A stretch of 64,000 bases of DNA from Agarilytica rhodophyticola (GTDB taxonomy: Bacteria > Pseudomonadota > Gammaproteobacteria > Pseudomonadales > Cellvibrionaceae): positions 3,006,501-3,070,500 of the forward strand of contig NZ_CP020038.1 of NCBI RefSeq assembly GCF_002157225.2. The letters run 5' to 3'. Shown here piece by piece: positions 17,572 through 24,936 of this stretch. A model generated the notes under the pieces. That model was given only the letters and a program-made list of their open reading frames with translations. It did not search any database and was not told the DNA's origin. Position 1 is the stretch's first letter, and every line of letters begins with the position of its first letter. The translations under genes were made by a program, and so were the position numbers.

Positions 17572-18000
17572 TTAATCCTGTTTAGGTATAGCCCATTTTG
17601 GAAGTTCTGGAAGATTCGCTAGTTGTTTGCCTTGATTTTTCAGGGGTACCCACATGTTAGGCAGGTAATATAAATATCTACCAATACCCCAATTAACAGC
17701 AGCTCGCTTAAAGGCGCCTGAGTAGCGGCCTTTTTCGCCCTCGATATCTGTTTCACCAGAGCCGTTAGCCCGCCATAGCCATTCGTTATCTATTTTTATC
17801 CCTATTTCGCAGCAGCCCTCAAAAGGGTATCGATCTTGCCAGTACACGCCGCATACATCGTCTAAGCGCTTCATTACATCTCTAGCGTCAATGTATGCTA
17901 ATGCAATACCAGAGCTTCTATCTTGCGTCCTTGCTCCGATTCTCCAGTGAACAGCTTCAGGAGGGAAGGGCGCTTTTAACCTATTAATTATGTCGTTCAC
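17572..18000 (-). CDS. Rad52/22-type single-strand annealing protein
   Basis: 142 residues. Family features are the opening helix IINRLKAPFPPEAVHWRIG, the strand-rich core YIDARDVMKRLDDVCG...WQDRY, the segment SGETDIEGEKGRYSGAFKRA and AVNWGIGRYLYYLP. These match the Rad52/Rad22 double-strand-break repair family used by many phages in place of lambda Beta. It anneals complementary single strands. Exonuclease and SSB genes follow in the same operon. Confidence 0.85.
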   Translation of the reverse strand: MNDIINRLKAPFPPEAVHWRIGARTQDRSSGIALAYIDARDVMKRLDDVCGVYWQDRYPFEGCCEIGIKIDNEWLWRANGSGETDIEGEKGRYSGAFKRAAVNWGIGRYLYYLPNMWVPLKNQGKQLANLPELPKWAIPKQD

Positions 18001-18196
18001 TTGCTGCCGTCCTCATTTGCTCTAATTCATATTGATCGCCATAGCCTTGTAAATATTGATCACTAGCATTTTCTTTAACTGGCTTTCCTTTTTTACAGTC
18101 AATACCGCCCTGCAAATAATCATCTATTTTTACTTCAGCATTCATAGTAATAATCCACGAAACCAATACAAATAAAACAATCAATCTATTTTTCAT
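17984..18196 (-). CDS. Small exported phage protein
   Basis: 70 residues from ATG at 18196: KNRLIVLFVLVSWIITMNAE is a clear signal peptide. The mature part has a repeated DYLQGG / QYLQGYGDQY motif and one Cys. A longer frame start at 18241 lacks support. Its end overlaps the start of the Rad52-type gene by 17 bp. Function unknown. Confidence 0.5.
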   Translation of the reverse strand: MKNRLIVLFVLVSWIITMNAEVKIDDYLQGGIDCKKGKPVKENASDQYLQGYGDQYELEQMRTAASERHN

Positions 18197-18333
18197 TGCT
18201 GCGAAAGAGGAATAACAACTAGAAAAGTAACTATCATGCACCCTGTTAAAAATATAACGTGACCTAAATGCGTTCTTTCTAATTTATTACCTTTGCGCTC
18301 TTCGATATTCTTAATTGCCTTCCGATTGTCCAT
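18193..18333 (-). CDS. Small single-pass membrane protein
   Basis: 46 residues from ATG at 18333, chosen for a strong AGGAGAGG site. The basic N-terminus is followed by a helix HVIFLTGCMIVTFLVVIPL. It overlaps the next gene by 4 bp. Unknown function. Confidence 0.5.
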   Translation of the reverse strand: MDNRKAIKNIEERKGNKLERTHLGHVIFLTGCMIVTFLVVIPLSQQ

Positions 18334-18649
18334 TTTCCATCCTCTCCTTTTTAATTTTTCTATCTTCTTCTGCAAGAATCCGTTTCATTGCTTTTAAGTT
18401 TTCAATATGAGATTGCAAGCTCTTCACACCATCTTCACTTTCAGCAATACTTTTATCGATATTTTTCATTCCTGTATCGATCATTTTACTTGTGACTGTG
18501 TTTCCACTGTTTTCGAACTCTCCGAGAGCGATAGATCTAAATGGGCCAGAATTTTCAATCGCAGGAATGATTTTTAATTTTTTACTATCTTTATATTCCT
18601 CAATAGTTGCGAATGCGTTTACTTTAAAATCTACTGTTAATCCCGTCAT
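18311..18649 (-). CDS. Hypothetical phage protein with coiled-coil C-terminus
   Basis: 112 residues. The first 55 are strand-like (GLTVDFKVNAFATIEEYKDS); the rest is a charged coiled coil (SLQSHIENLKAMKRILAEED). It occupies the position of many recombination-associated phage genes but has no recognised domain. Confidence 0.5.
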   Translation of the reverse strand: MTGLTVDFKVNAFATIEEYKDSKKLKIIPAIENSGPFRSIALGEFENSGNTVTSKMIDTGMKNIDKSIAESEDGVKSLQSHIENLKAMKRILAEEDRKIKKERMENGQSEGN

Positions 18650-18694
18650 TGTTATTACCTGTTTATTTGATTAACCATCCATGGAAAATAAAAT

Positions 18695-18997
18695 CTATCC
18701 TCGATAAGAGCCGTCGCCGTCGCCGTAGCCGTCGCCGTAGCCGTTGCCGTAGCCGTCGCCGTAGCCGTCGCCGTAGCCGTTGCCGTAGCCGTAGCCGTAG
18801 CCGTAGCCGTAGCCGTCAGCATTTGCGGCCTTCAATATGTATTCTTTTTGCCATTCCTCCGCGATTCTTAATAGAACTTTAACCGGCATGCATGCGGATA
18901 CGTCATTTTCTTCTAAAAAATCACTAACACCATCTCGACATGCTCCCGACGCTATAACATCATCAGCCGTTAAGTATTTTTTTAATGCGAAATCCAT
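18695..18997 (-). CDS. Phage protein with Gly-Tyr repeat tail
   Basis: 100 residues. The first 60 form a helical domain (LTADDVIASGACRDGVSDFL ... LLRIAEEWQKEYILKAA). The C-terminal 40 are almost only Gly-Tyr, Gly-Asp and Gly-Asn dipeptides, encoded by GGCTAC/GGCGAC/GGCAAC hexamers. Similar tails recur in other phage early proteins. Hexamer gain or loss would change length without breaking the frame. It overlaps the upstream gene by 16 bp. Confidence 0.6.
   Translation of the reverse strand: MDFALKKYLTADDVIASGACRDGVSDFLEENDVSACMPVKVLLRIAEEWQKEYILKAANADGYGYGYGYGYGNGYGDGYGDGYGNGYGDGYGDGDGSYRG
18700..18821. repeat. Tandem hexanucleotide repeat (about 20 units)
   Basis: On the plus strand the units are GCCGTA, GCCGTC and GCCGTT with third-codon-position variants, in phase with the gene above. 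It is a minisatellite-like array inside coding sequence, not a CRISPR: there are no spacers. Confidence 0.85.
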
Positions 18998-19263
18998 GCT
19001 TTTCGAGCCTCGTCAGTTACATCCATTACTGCTGTTATTTTATGTAGTACTGGAATGTCTGCTTTTGCGCTAATTTTTGAGTTCTCCGTAGGCCCTGTTT
19101 CGGCTAGTTGGAAAACGCCCCTTGTAGCACCCCAATTAATCGCCATTCGACAATTTTTTAAATTAGTAAGGGTTTCGGCGCTCAAGTCTTTATCTTGCTC
19201 AACTTCCGCGTAAAACACGCCACGATATTCAGTTGTTAAAATTACTGCTTTTAAATTTTCCAT
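18982..19263 (-). CDS. Hypothetical phage protein
   Basis: 93 residues, compact alpha/beta composition: ENLKAVILTTEYRGVFYAEV ... KNCRMAINWGATRGVFQLAE. Similar small phage proteins near recombination genes are known, but I cannot name a function. Confidence 0.55.
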   Translation of the reverse strand: MENLKAVILTTEYRGVFYAEVEQDKDLSAETLTNLKNCRMAINWGATRGVFQLAETGPTENSKISAKADIPVLHKITAVMDVTDEARKAWISH

Positions 19264-19290
19264 TTTTACACTCTCTTTTTGTTTTGCTTG

Positions 19291-19392
19291 TTAAGATAAA
19301 ATTAATCTAAGTCCCGCCTGCGCAATTCTCGCCGCAGATAAACTCAACTCCGCCGATTTTGCTAAATGTCTAATTAGTTCGATGTTGATCAT
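19291..19392 (-). CDS. Possible 33-residue peptide
   Basis: A short frame with AAAGGA 6 bp before the ATG, filling the gap between two early genes. Sequence is helical and Ala/Leu-rich (LIRHLAKSAELSLSAARIAQ). Tentative. Confidence 0.35.
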   Translation of the reverse strand: MINIELIRHLAKSAELSLSAARIAQAGLRLILS

Positions 19393-19451
19393 TGGTTTGT
19401 CCTTTTAAATGGGCCGTCCTGGCGCATCGCTCCAATTAGTTTTAAGGTTGT

Positions 19452-19862
19452 TTACGCTCTAACGCGAGGCTTCTTGAAGTATTCCCGCTCAACAAATCGA
19501 TTAAACAAGAAAGCATTGCTTGCCGTACTTTCTATTTCGTATAGTTGATAGAATTGGCTATCGATATCTTTTTTAACTTCTTCTGAATACCTATTTTGAA
19601 CAAATAAAAATTTTACTTGCGGTATGTCATCTCTTTTATTTGAATGCTCGTAAATATCTTCCATTGCATTAAATGAACCACGCTTATACTTTGATGTTTC
19701 TCTTTGAATTGCTTTTACAACCCAAGGTGGTTGATCAACTAAATCGATAGTGACAGAGTTTCCACCCGCATAACCTTCAGACCTAACGCTTGCTTTAATA
19801 CCGTGAGTTTTTAAGCCCTTTCTAATAATCGCTGCTACTTGTGCTTGCGGTGATCTAGCCAT
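19452..19862 (-). CDS. LPD29-like domain protein, first gene of the PL operon
   Basis: 136 residues. The N-terminal part (QAQVAAIIRKGLKTHGIKAS...VRSEGYAGGNSVTI) and YKRGSFNAMEDIYEHSN resemble the large polyvalent protein associated domain 29, found alone in phages and conjugative elements. Role unknown. It is the first gene downstream of PL, about 160 nt from the promoter. Confidence 0.65.
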   Translation of the reverse strand: MARSPQAQVAAIIRKGLKTHGIKASVRSEGYAGGNSVTIDLVDQPPWVVKAIQRETSKYKRGSFNAMEDIYEHSNKRDDIPQVKFLFVQNRYSEEVKKDIDSQFYQLYEIESTASNAFLFNRFVEREYFKKPRVRA

Positions 19863-20019
19863 GATTGAGTCCTTGATAATTAATATTTAAATTCTCAATC
19901 ATCTCCCCAAGCTGGTCTTATACTGTTTGGCCGCCGAGCGTTACGTTTGATTGAGTAGAGGGTGTTTGTTACTGGGGTTGCCCTCATCAACTTGTGAATG
20001 TTTGCTGTTGATGGTTGTA

Positions 20020-20048
20020 ATAATATTCCGTGTGGAATAGTTTGTCAA
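20020..20048 (-). promoter_or_regulatory. Early leftward promoter PL
   Basis: Read on the minus strand: TTGACA (20043-20048), 17-bp spacer, TATTAT (20020-20025). The spacer contains an operator. Its -35, spacing and operator placement mirror those of PR. Confidence 0.85.
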
Positions 20049-20094
20049 TATTCCGAGTGGAATAATTTAAAATAAATTTATTCCCGGTGTAATG
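20024..20094. promoter_or_regulatory. Left operator cluster OL (three sites)
   Basis: Three 16-bp sites: TATTCCGTGTGGAATA at 20024-20039, TATTCCGAGTGGAATA at 20049-20064 and a diverged TATTCCCGGTGTAATG at 20079-20094. Start-to-start spacings are 25 and 30 bp. The first site lies in the PL spacer. Three matching sites occur at the right operator. Confidence 0.85.
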
Positions 20095-20178
20095 GTTTAA
20101 ACGGGGGAGCGGTTTTTATCACTGGACGGGGCGGGGAGAAGTTACGAGGCCCAAAAGGCCTCATAGGGTGGGGTGCTC

Positions 20179-20547
20179 TTAAGACTTAACGTTATCTTTT
20201 ACTGCTTCTATAAGTGGCTTAACAGTCGATTTGACTATGTTTTTTTGAGGATCGCTCATAACTGAAAGCTCTGTCGTTATATCATCCGAGTCATAGTCGC
20301 AGTCGCCATGAAGCAGGCATGCGGGGCCGACACCCAAAACAAGACAAAAAGCTTTGCTTTCTTGCTGAGGGATATGTGGACAATCGCGACTTTCGATGTA
20401 TTTCACTCGCTGCTCAGTTAGCTGCGGGAATCCTTTATTTGCTGCTTCTCTCGCGAACGCTGCACGGGACTTAAAACCGTGTGTTTCTCTCAGCTTTCTT
20501 AGTCGCGGCCCAAGAAACATTCGTTCATCGTTCGTTAAATCTACCAT
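20179..20547 (-). CDS. XRE-type regulator, lysogeny region
   Basis: 122 residues. The N-terminal helix-turn-helix runs about residues 12-60 (LRKLRETHGFKSRAAFAREA ... LTEQRVKYIESRD). The C-terminal half is helical without a peptidase domain. It lies between OL and the main repressor, where lambda has rex, so it may be expressed in the lysogen. Target unknown. Confidence 0.7.
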   Translation of the reverse strand: MVDLTNDERMFLGPRLRKLRETHGFKSRAAFAREAANKGFPQLTEQRVKYIESRDCPHIPQQESKAFCLVLGVGPACLLHGDCDYDSDDITTELSVMSDPQKNIVKSTVKPLIEAVKDNVKS

Positions 20548-20921
20548 TCAAATTCCTCCTTTCCCTAGAATTATAGAAACTATCAATGGCCATTTGTAAT
20601 AATCGTTTTTTTTAAAATCTGGGCAGATATAACAGTATTTTTTTGAGAAAGATTTAAGCGACAAAATCGATATTTTTTAGTTATAAAAATAAATTTAATA
20701 TACTTAAATACATATGGGTGGGATAAATTTTATCTGAAAACACACCCAAAATGGTCAGACTTTTACTAATCGGATCATACCATTATAGAACTGATGCTTT
20801 TTGCGCCATTCTGAGCTTTGTGCAGCCAATAATTTTTCTATAACATGTCTTCAAAACATAAACAGAACTTTTTATATATTCGAATGTTCTTAATTATTGG
20901 AAGCAGTTTCAAAGGATTTTT
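20548..20921. other. AT-rich divergent intergenic region
   Basis: 374 bp between a leftward XRE gene and a rightward gene pair. No gene seen. Candidate TATATT-type -10 boxes occur near 20,875. It should hold promoters for both sides, but I cannot assign them firmly. Confidence 0.4.
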
Positions 20922-21116
20922 ATGTCGATTACATACGTTGCAATTTTCTCACCCAATCCCCCAACTGAAGAAGAGGAGCGAAAGATAAATACAGCTATTG
21001 CCGGCGCGACGTCTCAATATATGGCAGTTGTTGATTTTAAGTGTGACAAAGATGCTGAGCCGACAGAGGAGCAGTGGGAATATAATATTAGCGGCACTAC
21101 GGTTCTTAGCGGGTGA
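20922..21116 (+). CDS. Small hypothetical protein, lysogeny region
   Basis: 64 residues with AAAGGA before the ATG. The protein starts with a strand (ITYVAIFSP) then an acidic helix. Its stop overlaps the start of the next gene (GTGA), so the two are co-translated. Unknown function; possibly a lysogenic conversion or exclusion gene. Confidence 0.55.
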   Translation: MSITYVAIFSPNPPTEEEERKINTAIAGATSQYMAVVDFKCDKDAEPTEEQWEYNISGTTVLSG

Positions 21117-21121
21117 TAGTC

Positions 21122-21490
21122 ATGGATTACGGATTGAGTTACAGATTCACATGGGCGCGAGAGCTGACGGGATTAACAAGACTGGCATTGCATAAGAAAA
21201 GCGGGGTTAGTCTCAATAATATATTAGCTTTAGAAAAAGGCGGGAAAATAGACTTTGCTCCCATGATTTTTCTCTCTAAATACTTGGATGTTTCGCCGGA
21301 TTGGTTAATCAATGGGCGAGGGAATCCCGCCGAAAGTTATTACGATCGCTATTTTAGAAACGAGTTTATGTTATTTCTAGAAATGGTTTCTTACGATGAT
21401 GTTATGGACGTGTTTAACTTCATGAAAAAGTTTAAGCCCCAGCGGGAGGATCGTCCTGGTTTTTGTTGGCCTGCTCTGCCTTCCACTTAA
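21122..21490 (+). CDS. XRE-like DNA-binding protein, convergent with the repressor
   Basis: 122 residues from ATG 21122 (GTG at 21113 overlaps the upstream stop and is an alternative). A helix-turn-helix is visible in LTRLALHKKSGVSLNNILALEKG, and DVSPDWLINGRG is a common ending of phage XRE domains. Its last 59 bp overlap the 3' end of the main repressor on the other strand, so the two transcripts collide. Confidence 0.6.
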   Translation: MDYGLSYRFTWARELTGLTRLALHKKSGVSLNNILALEKGGKIDFAPMIFLSKYLDVSPDWLINGRGNPAESYYDRYFRNEFMLFLEMVSYDDVMDVFNFMKKFKPQREDRPGFCWPALPST

Positions 21491-21839
21491 TAAACTGTAG
21501 TATTTCTTTTTGTGCTTCTGGACTCACCATTTCAAAGTCTCGAAGCATTTCTTCTTTAACTGCCTCAAGCCCTCCATCAATTGATGATATAGGGTTTTCA
21601 CCTCTAACCTGCGCAGTTGTCACATCAAACACATTCGCCAACCCTTCAATGACATAGTGTTCAGGGCTAGTGGTATAACCAGACAATATCTTTGATATAG
21701 CCCCCTGAGTAACCCCCGCCGCTTTCGCTAACTGACTCTGATTAACCTTATTGTTCTTATAGTAGGGCAGCCCTGCGCTTTCACATAGCAGAGTGAGAGT
21801 TTCGGCAAGACTTCGTTTTATAAATGCTTTTCTATTCAT
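21432..21839 (-). CDS. Main prophage repressor (CI-like), no protease domain
   Basis: 135 residues. The XRE helix-turn-helix spans about residues 32-60 (VNQSQLAKAAGVTQGAISKI). The C-terminal part (VSPEAQKEILQFIKWKAEQA) is one short helix, with no S24/LexA-type Ser-Lys peptidase, so RecA-driven self-cleavage is not expected. The gene adjoins three operators, one of which covers its start codon (21833-21848). There is no ribosome site before the ATG, and TATTAT ends 6 bp before it, so the message is probably leaderless as for lambda cI. Confidence 0.85.
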   Translation of the reverse strand: MNRKAFIKRSLAETLTLLCESAGLPYYKNNKVNQSQLAKAAGVTQGAISKILSGYTTSPEHYVIEGLANVFDVTTAQVRGENPISSIDGGLEAVKEEMLRDFEMVSPEAQKEILQFIKWKAEQANKNQDDPPAGA

Positions 21840-21911
21840 TTGGGAATAATAAACTAATAGTTTATTTCACGGGGAATACTTTAATATTGACAAAGTATTC
21901 CGGGTGGAATA
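21833..21911. promoter_or_regulatory. Right operator cluster OR (three sites)
   Basis: Sites at 21833-21848 (TATTCATTTGGGAATA), 21863-21878 (TATTTCACGGGGAATA) and 21896-21911 (TATTCCGGGTGGAATA). The last is nearly identical to the two best OL sites and lies inside the PR spacer. The first overlaps the repressor start codon, suggesting autoregulation. Confidence 0.85.
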
Positions 21912-21915
21912 TATT
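21887..21915 (+). promoter_or_regulatory. Early rightward promoter PR
   Basis: TTGACA at 21887-21892, 17-bp spacer, TATATT at 21910-21915. A near-consensus promoter with an operator filling the spacer, driving the Cro-like gene and the replication operon. Confidence 0.88.
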
Positions 21916-21947
21916 AAGGCTGATCATTATTAATCAGGAGATCAGCA

Positions 21948-22154
21948 TTGGACACATCAGTAAAAGACGCAATCGCAGAACTTCGCGAAGAGGGTTTAAA
22001 TCAGCCTCAAATTGCGAAGCTGTCTGGCGTCTCTCAAGGCGCAATATCTAAAGCTTCTCGTGGGCGAAATGTACTCATGACAACCGCGAGTAAAATTTTT
22101 CAACTTCGCGACAGCTTGAAAGAAAAAGCTCAAGAAGAACAAACACAAATTTAA
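21948..22154 (+). CDS. Cro-like repressor
   Basis: 68 residues from TTG at 21948 with CAGGAG upstream. Helix-turn-helix: LNQPQIAKLSGVSQGAISKA, whose recognition helix GVSQGAISK closely matches that of the main repressor (GVTQGAISK). Both therefore probably bind the same operators. First gene from PR. Confidence 0.8.
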   Translation: MDTSVKDAIAELREEGLNQPQIAKLSGVSQGAISKASRGRNVLMTTASKIFQLRDSLKEKAQEEQTQI

Positions 22155-22202
22155 CAATTAGCAGTCTCCAAAAAAATTAAAAAAGAAATCAGGAGTAATT
22201 AA

Positions 22203-22397
22203 GTGGCATACGATAATCCCGAGGACATCAGAGACAACGTTGTAAAAGTTCGTCTCAATGATCACGATTTAAAATTGCTAGGAGCATTAGCAAGAAATTC
22301 GCGCACACAGAAAGCAACTCTCGCATTTGAAATTATTCGTCGAGAGCTTCAATTGTTAGCAGAATCTAGCAATAAAAACGACTTAAAAACCGCGTAA
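22203..22397 (+). CDS. Small ribbon-helix-helix-like protein
   Basis: 64 residues, GTG start. VVKVRLNDHDLKLLGALARN followed by a helix is compatible with an Arc/MetJ fold. Its position right of cro is where lambda has cII. Role unknown. Confidence 0.5.
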   Translation: MAYDNPEDIRDNVVKVRLNDHDLKLLGALARNSRTQKATLAFEIIRRELQLLAESSNKNDLKTA

Positions 22398-22420
22398 CCG
22401 ACTCATCAGGGGGTAATTTT

Positions 22421-22585
22421 ATGAGCGGAATCATAGAGCTAAATAAAAAAGATTTACAGGGCCTCGAAAAGTCCTATCCGGGATTTAAAAAGGAGGACGC
22501 GGGAAAAATATTAAGGCAAGCGTTGGCGAAGATGCGCAATAGCGAAGTGAAGAGAAGACCGTTAAATAGCAAGAAAAAAGACTAG
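22421..22585 (+). CDS. Small basic phage protein
   Basis: 54 residues with a strong CAGGGGG site before ATG 22421. Lys-rich and helical (GIIELNKKDLQGLEKSYPGF, later KILRQALAKMRNSEVKRR). Too short for most gene finders. Unknown function, in the replication operon. Confidence 0.5.
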   Translation: MSGIIELNKKDLQGLEKSYPGFKKEDAGKILRQALAKMRNSEVKRRPLNSKKKD

Positions 22586-22596
22586 CAGAGATATTT

Positions 22597-23406
22597 ATGT
22601 CATTAATTATAGCCCCTTTAGAGGCGGTAACAGACGATAGATTAACAGGTACAGAGCGACTTGTTCTTCTTGCTTTGTACTCGTTTAGAGGTAAAGACAC
22701 AAATACAGTTTATCCGTCTCTAGATGCTTTGTCAGAGCGCTCAAGGATAAATGACAAAACTCGCATATCAAAAATAACAAAATCATTAAGCAAAAAAGGG
22801 TGGCTGAGTAAGCAAAGGAGAGGGTTTTCAAACCGTATTATTTATGACTTAACAGTACCCGAATTGGAAGATATCAGTAGGGACGAAAATACCAACTTGG
22901 CAAAAACTACCAACTTGGCAGAAAATGACAATACCAAATTGGACAAAACTACCAATACCAAATTGGACAAAACTACCATCTCCAATAAACAAACCACTGA
23001 ACAAACCATAGAACATAATACTCTTGTCGAAACTGAAGATTCGACGGATGATGATATCAGTTCTGACGAACTTAAAAAAAATAAAACCCCTCCCTGCCCA
23101 CACATGAAGATTATCGACGCATATCACAGGATATTACCTGAGTGTCAAAGCGTAGTTCCAAATTTGTGGACTGGATCGCCAAGAGCTAAAGCGTTGGCTG
23201 CCCGATGGGCTGAGAGTCCAGATCATCAGTCCTTGGAATTCTGGGAATCGTACTTTAGCGAGGTGAGGGATCTAAATAACGGGTTTTACATTGGTAACAA
23301 TGATCGCGGCTGGAGGGCCAATCTTGAATGGTTGGTTACTGCAAAAAAATTCATTTCGATGATTGAAAAAATTATTGATAAGGCGAATCGAGCTAATGGA
23401 TATTAA
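22597..23406 (+). CDS. Phage replication initiator (lambda O-like)
   Basis: 269 residues. The N-terminal winged helix (LTGTERLVLLALYSFRGKDT ... SLDALSERSRINDKTRISKI) is the type used by phage O proteins to bind the origin. The middle is a low-complexity Asn/Thr/Lys linker encoded by DNA repeats (iterons). The C-terminal domain (WTGSPRAKALAARWAE ... NDRGWRANLEWLV) is the helicase-recruiting region found in such initiators. The stop overlaps the helicase start. Confidence 0.82.
   Translation: MSLIIAPLEAVTDDRLTGTERLVLLALYSFRGKDTNTVYPSLDALSERSRINDKTRISKITKSLSKKGWLSKQRRGFSNRIIYDLTVPELEDISRDENTNLAKTTNLAENDNTKLDKTTNTKLDKTTISNKQTTEQTIEHNTLVETEDSTDDDISSDELKKNKTPPCPHMKIIDAYHRILPECQSVVPNLWTGSPRAKALAARWAESPDHQSLEFWESYFSEVRDLNNGFYIGNNDRGWRANLEWLVTAKKFISMIEKIIDKANRANGY
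22891..22978 (+). repeat. Iterons: putative phage replication origin
   Basis: Four repeats inside the initiator gene: ACCAACTTGGCA at 22891 and 22909, then two identical adjacent 24-bp units at 22931-22954 and 22955-22978 built on ACCAAATTGGACAAAAC. Each carries the dyad CCAANTTGG. Lambdoid origins lie in the O gene in the same way. Confidence 0.8.
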
Positions 23407-24757
23407 ATTGCCAGATTTATTTTCCTATGACGCCGAGCAATCGGTACTTGGATCGCTACTGAAAGATCAGTCGCTTAGGTTTGATTTGCCTAGCGACTTG
23501 TCAGCGTCAGACTTTTCAAGCGAGAACGGCAGGATATTTTCAGTGATTGATGATTTAGTTGGCCAAAGCAAGGCTGTTGACGTAATAACCGTTGCAGAGT
23601 TAATGCCAGAAAAGTTCGAGTATCTAACTGACCTAGCTTTAAATTCGTGTAGATCAAGTAATATTTTTGCTTACGGCGAAATAGTGAAAGCTCGATCACG
23701 TGACAGAGCGTTTAAAAATACTGCTCTCAAGGTCATGGACTTAGCTGATCAGAAAAAACCAGTTGACGAAAAAATACAAGAGGCAAGCTCACTGCTAACA
23801 AGCGTTGAAAGATCTCGGGACGAAGACGGCGAACATGTAAACACAGTATTGAAAAATGTCGTCGACACGATTGACAGTAGGTTTAGAGGGATGGCTCCTA
23901 AAGGCTTAATGACCGGTTTTGTCGATCTAGATAAAAAAATTGGCGGATTGCAACCGGGTGATTTTTTTGTTGTAGGTGCTCGTCCCAGCATGGGCAAAAC
24001 AGTATTCGGCATGAACGTTGTGCGCAATGCGATATTAAACGATCTCAACTGTTTGGTATTTAGCGTCGAAATGACAAAAGAAAAGCTCATGCAGAGAATG
24101 ATTGCTGATGTTGGCAATATTCCTTACGAAAAAATAAAGACAGCGCAGTTTAATGAAGATGACTGGGCGAGCTTGGAGCTGGCAGTAAGGAAAATTAAAG
24201 ATGCAAATTTATTCTTGTCTGATATTTCCGGCTTGCCAATCTCTAGAGCTGAAGCTATCGCAAAAAAACATAATCGTGAAAAAAGTATAGATTTAATCAT
24301 GGTGGATTATCTTCAGCTAATGACATCAAGCAAAGATAATTCAACGGAATCAATAACAGTGATATCTCAGGGTTTAAAGCGTATCGCAAAAGACACTAAC
24401 AGCGTGTTAATAGCATTGGCTCAATTAAATAGATCTCTTGAAAGCAGACCGAATAAAAGACCTCTTCTTTCAGACTTAAGGCAGTCAGGAAGCATTGAGC
24501 AAGACGCGGATATAATTACATTTCTCTATCGAGATGATTATTACAACGAAGATTCGCTACATAAGGGCATAGCAGAATTTATAACGGCGAAGCAAAGAGA
24601 CGGTGAAACAGGAACTACATACGCGGTTCATCAGTTCAATTATAGCCGGTTTGCTAATTTAGCTCCCGACTACGCAATCCCTGAAAATACACCCACGGAA
24701 AAAAAATACAAAGGTAAAAGTTTTGCCGAGACATACGGGAAAGGTAAAAAGAAATGA
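23396..24757 (+). CDS. Replicative DNA helicase (DnaB family)
   Basis: 453 residues from ATG 23396. The N-terminal domain LPDLFSYDAEQSVLGSLLKD is DnaB-like. The RecA core has Walker A GARPSMGKT, Walker B LIMVDYLQLM, and the arginine-finger region LRQSGSIEQDADIITFLYR. The phage thus brings its own helicase, as P22 gp12 does, instead of a lambda P loader. The longer frame from 23363 lies inside the upstream gene and is rejected. Confidence 0.95.
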   Translation: MDIKLPDLFSYDAEQSVLGSLLKDQSLRFDLPSDLSASDFSSENGRIFSVIDDLVGQSKAVDVITVAELMPEKFEYLTDLALNSCRSSNIFAYGEIVKARSRDRAFKNTALKVMDLADQKKPVDEKIQEASSLLTSVERSRDEDGEHVNTVLKNVVDTIDSRFRGMAPKGLMTGFVDLDKKIGGLQPGDFFVVGARPSMGKTVFGMNVVRNAILNDLNCLVFSVEMTKEKLMQRMIADVGNIPYEKIKTAQFNEDDWASLELAVRKIKDANLFLSDISGLPISRAEAIAKKHNREKSIDLIMVDYLQLMTSSKDNSTESITVISQGLKRIAKDTNSVLIALAQLNRSLESRPNKRPLLSDLRQSGSIEQDADIITFLYRDDYYNEDSLHKGIAEFITAKQRDGETGTTYAVHQFNYSRFANLAPDYAIPENTPTEKKYKGKSFAETYGKGKKK

Positions 24758-24936
24758 TCGAGCAATTGGAGCAATTGGAAAAATTAAGAGCTGATTTATT
24801 CGAGATATTTAAAAAAGAATGGGTTAAGCCGGGACATGGTTTATCAAGAGTTTATTCAAAGGCACATGATGCCATTGATAAATACATATCGGAAACCAGA
24901 GGCCGTGAAAATGCAAACAGTAGTTCGAAGAAGTAA
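24754..24936 (+). CDS. Small helical phage protein
   Basis: 60 residues, charged and helical (IEQLEQLEKLRADLFEIFKK). Starts by ATGA overlap with the helicase stop. Unknown. Confidence 0.5.
   Translation: MIEQLEQLEKLRADLFEIFKKEWVKPGHGLSRVYSKAHDAIDKYISETRGRENANSSSKK

Noticed and set aside
18700-18821. Repeat array as a CRISPR
   Set aside because: Units are 6 bp, contiguous and in phase with a coding frame; there are no spacers or cas genes.
18649-18882. Arg/Ser-rich plus-strand ORF
   Set aside because: It is the antisense shadow of the Gly-Tyr repeat gene.
22842-23127. Minus-strand ORFs rich in Val/Leu/Ser
   Set aside because: They are shadows of the iteron-encoded linker of the replication initiator.
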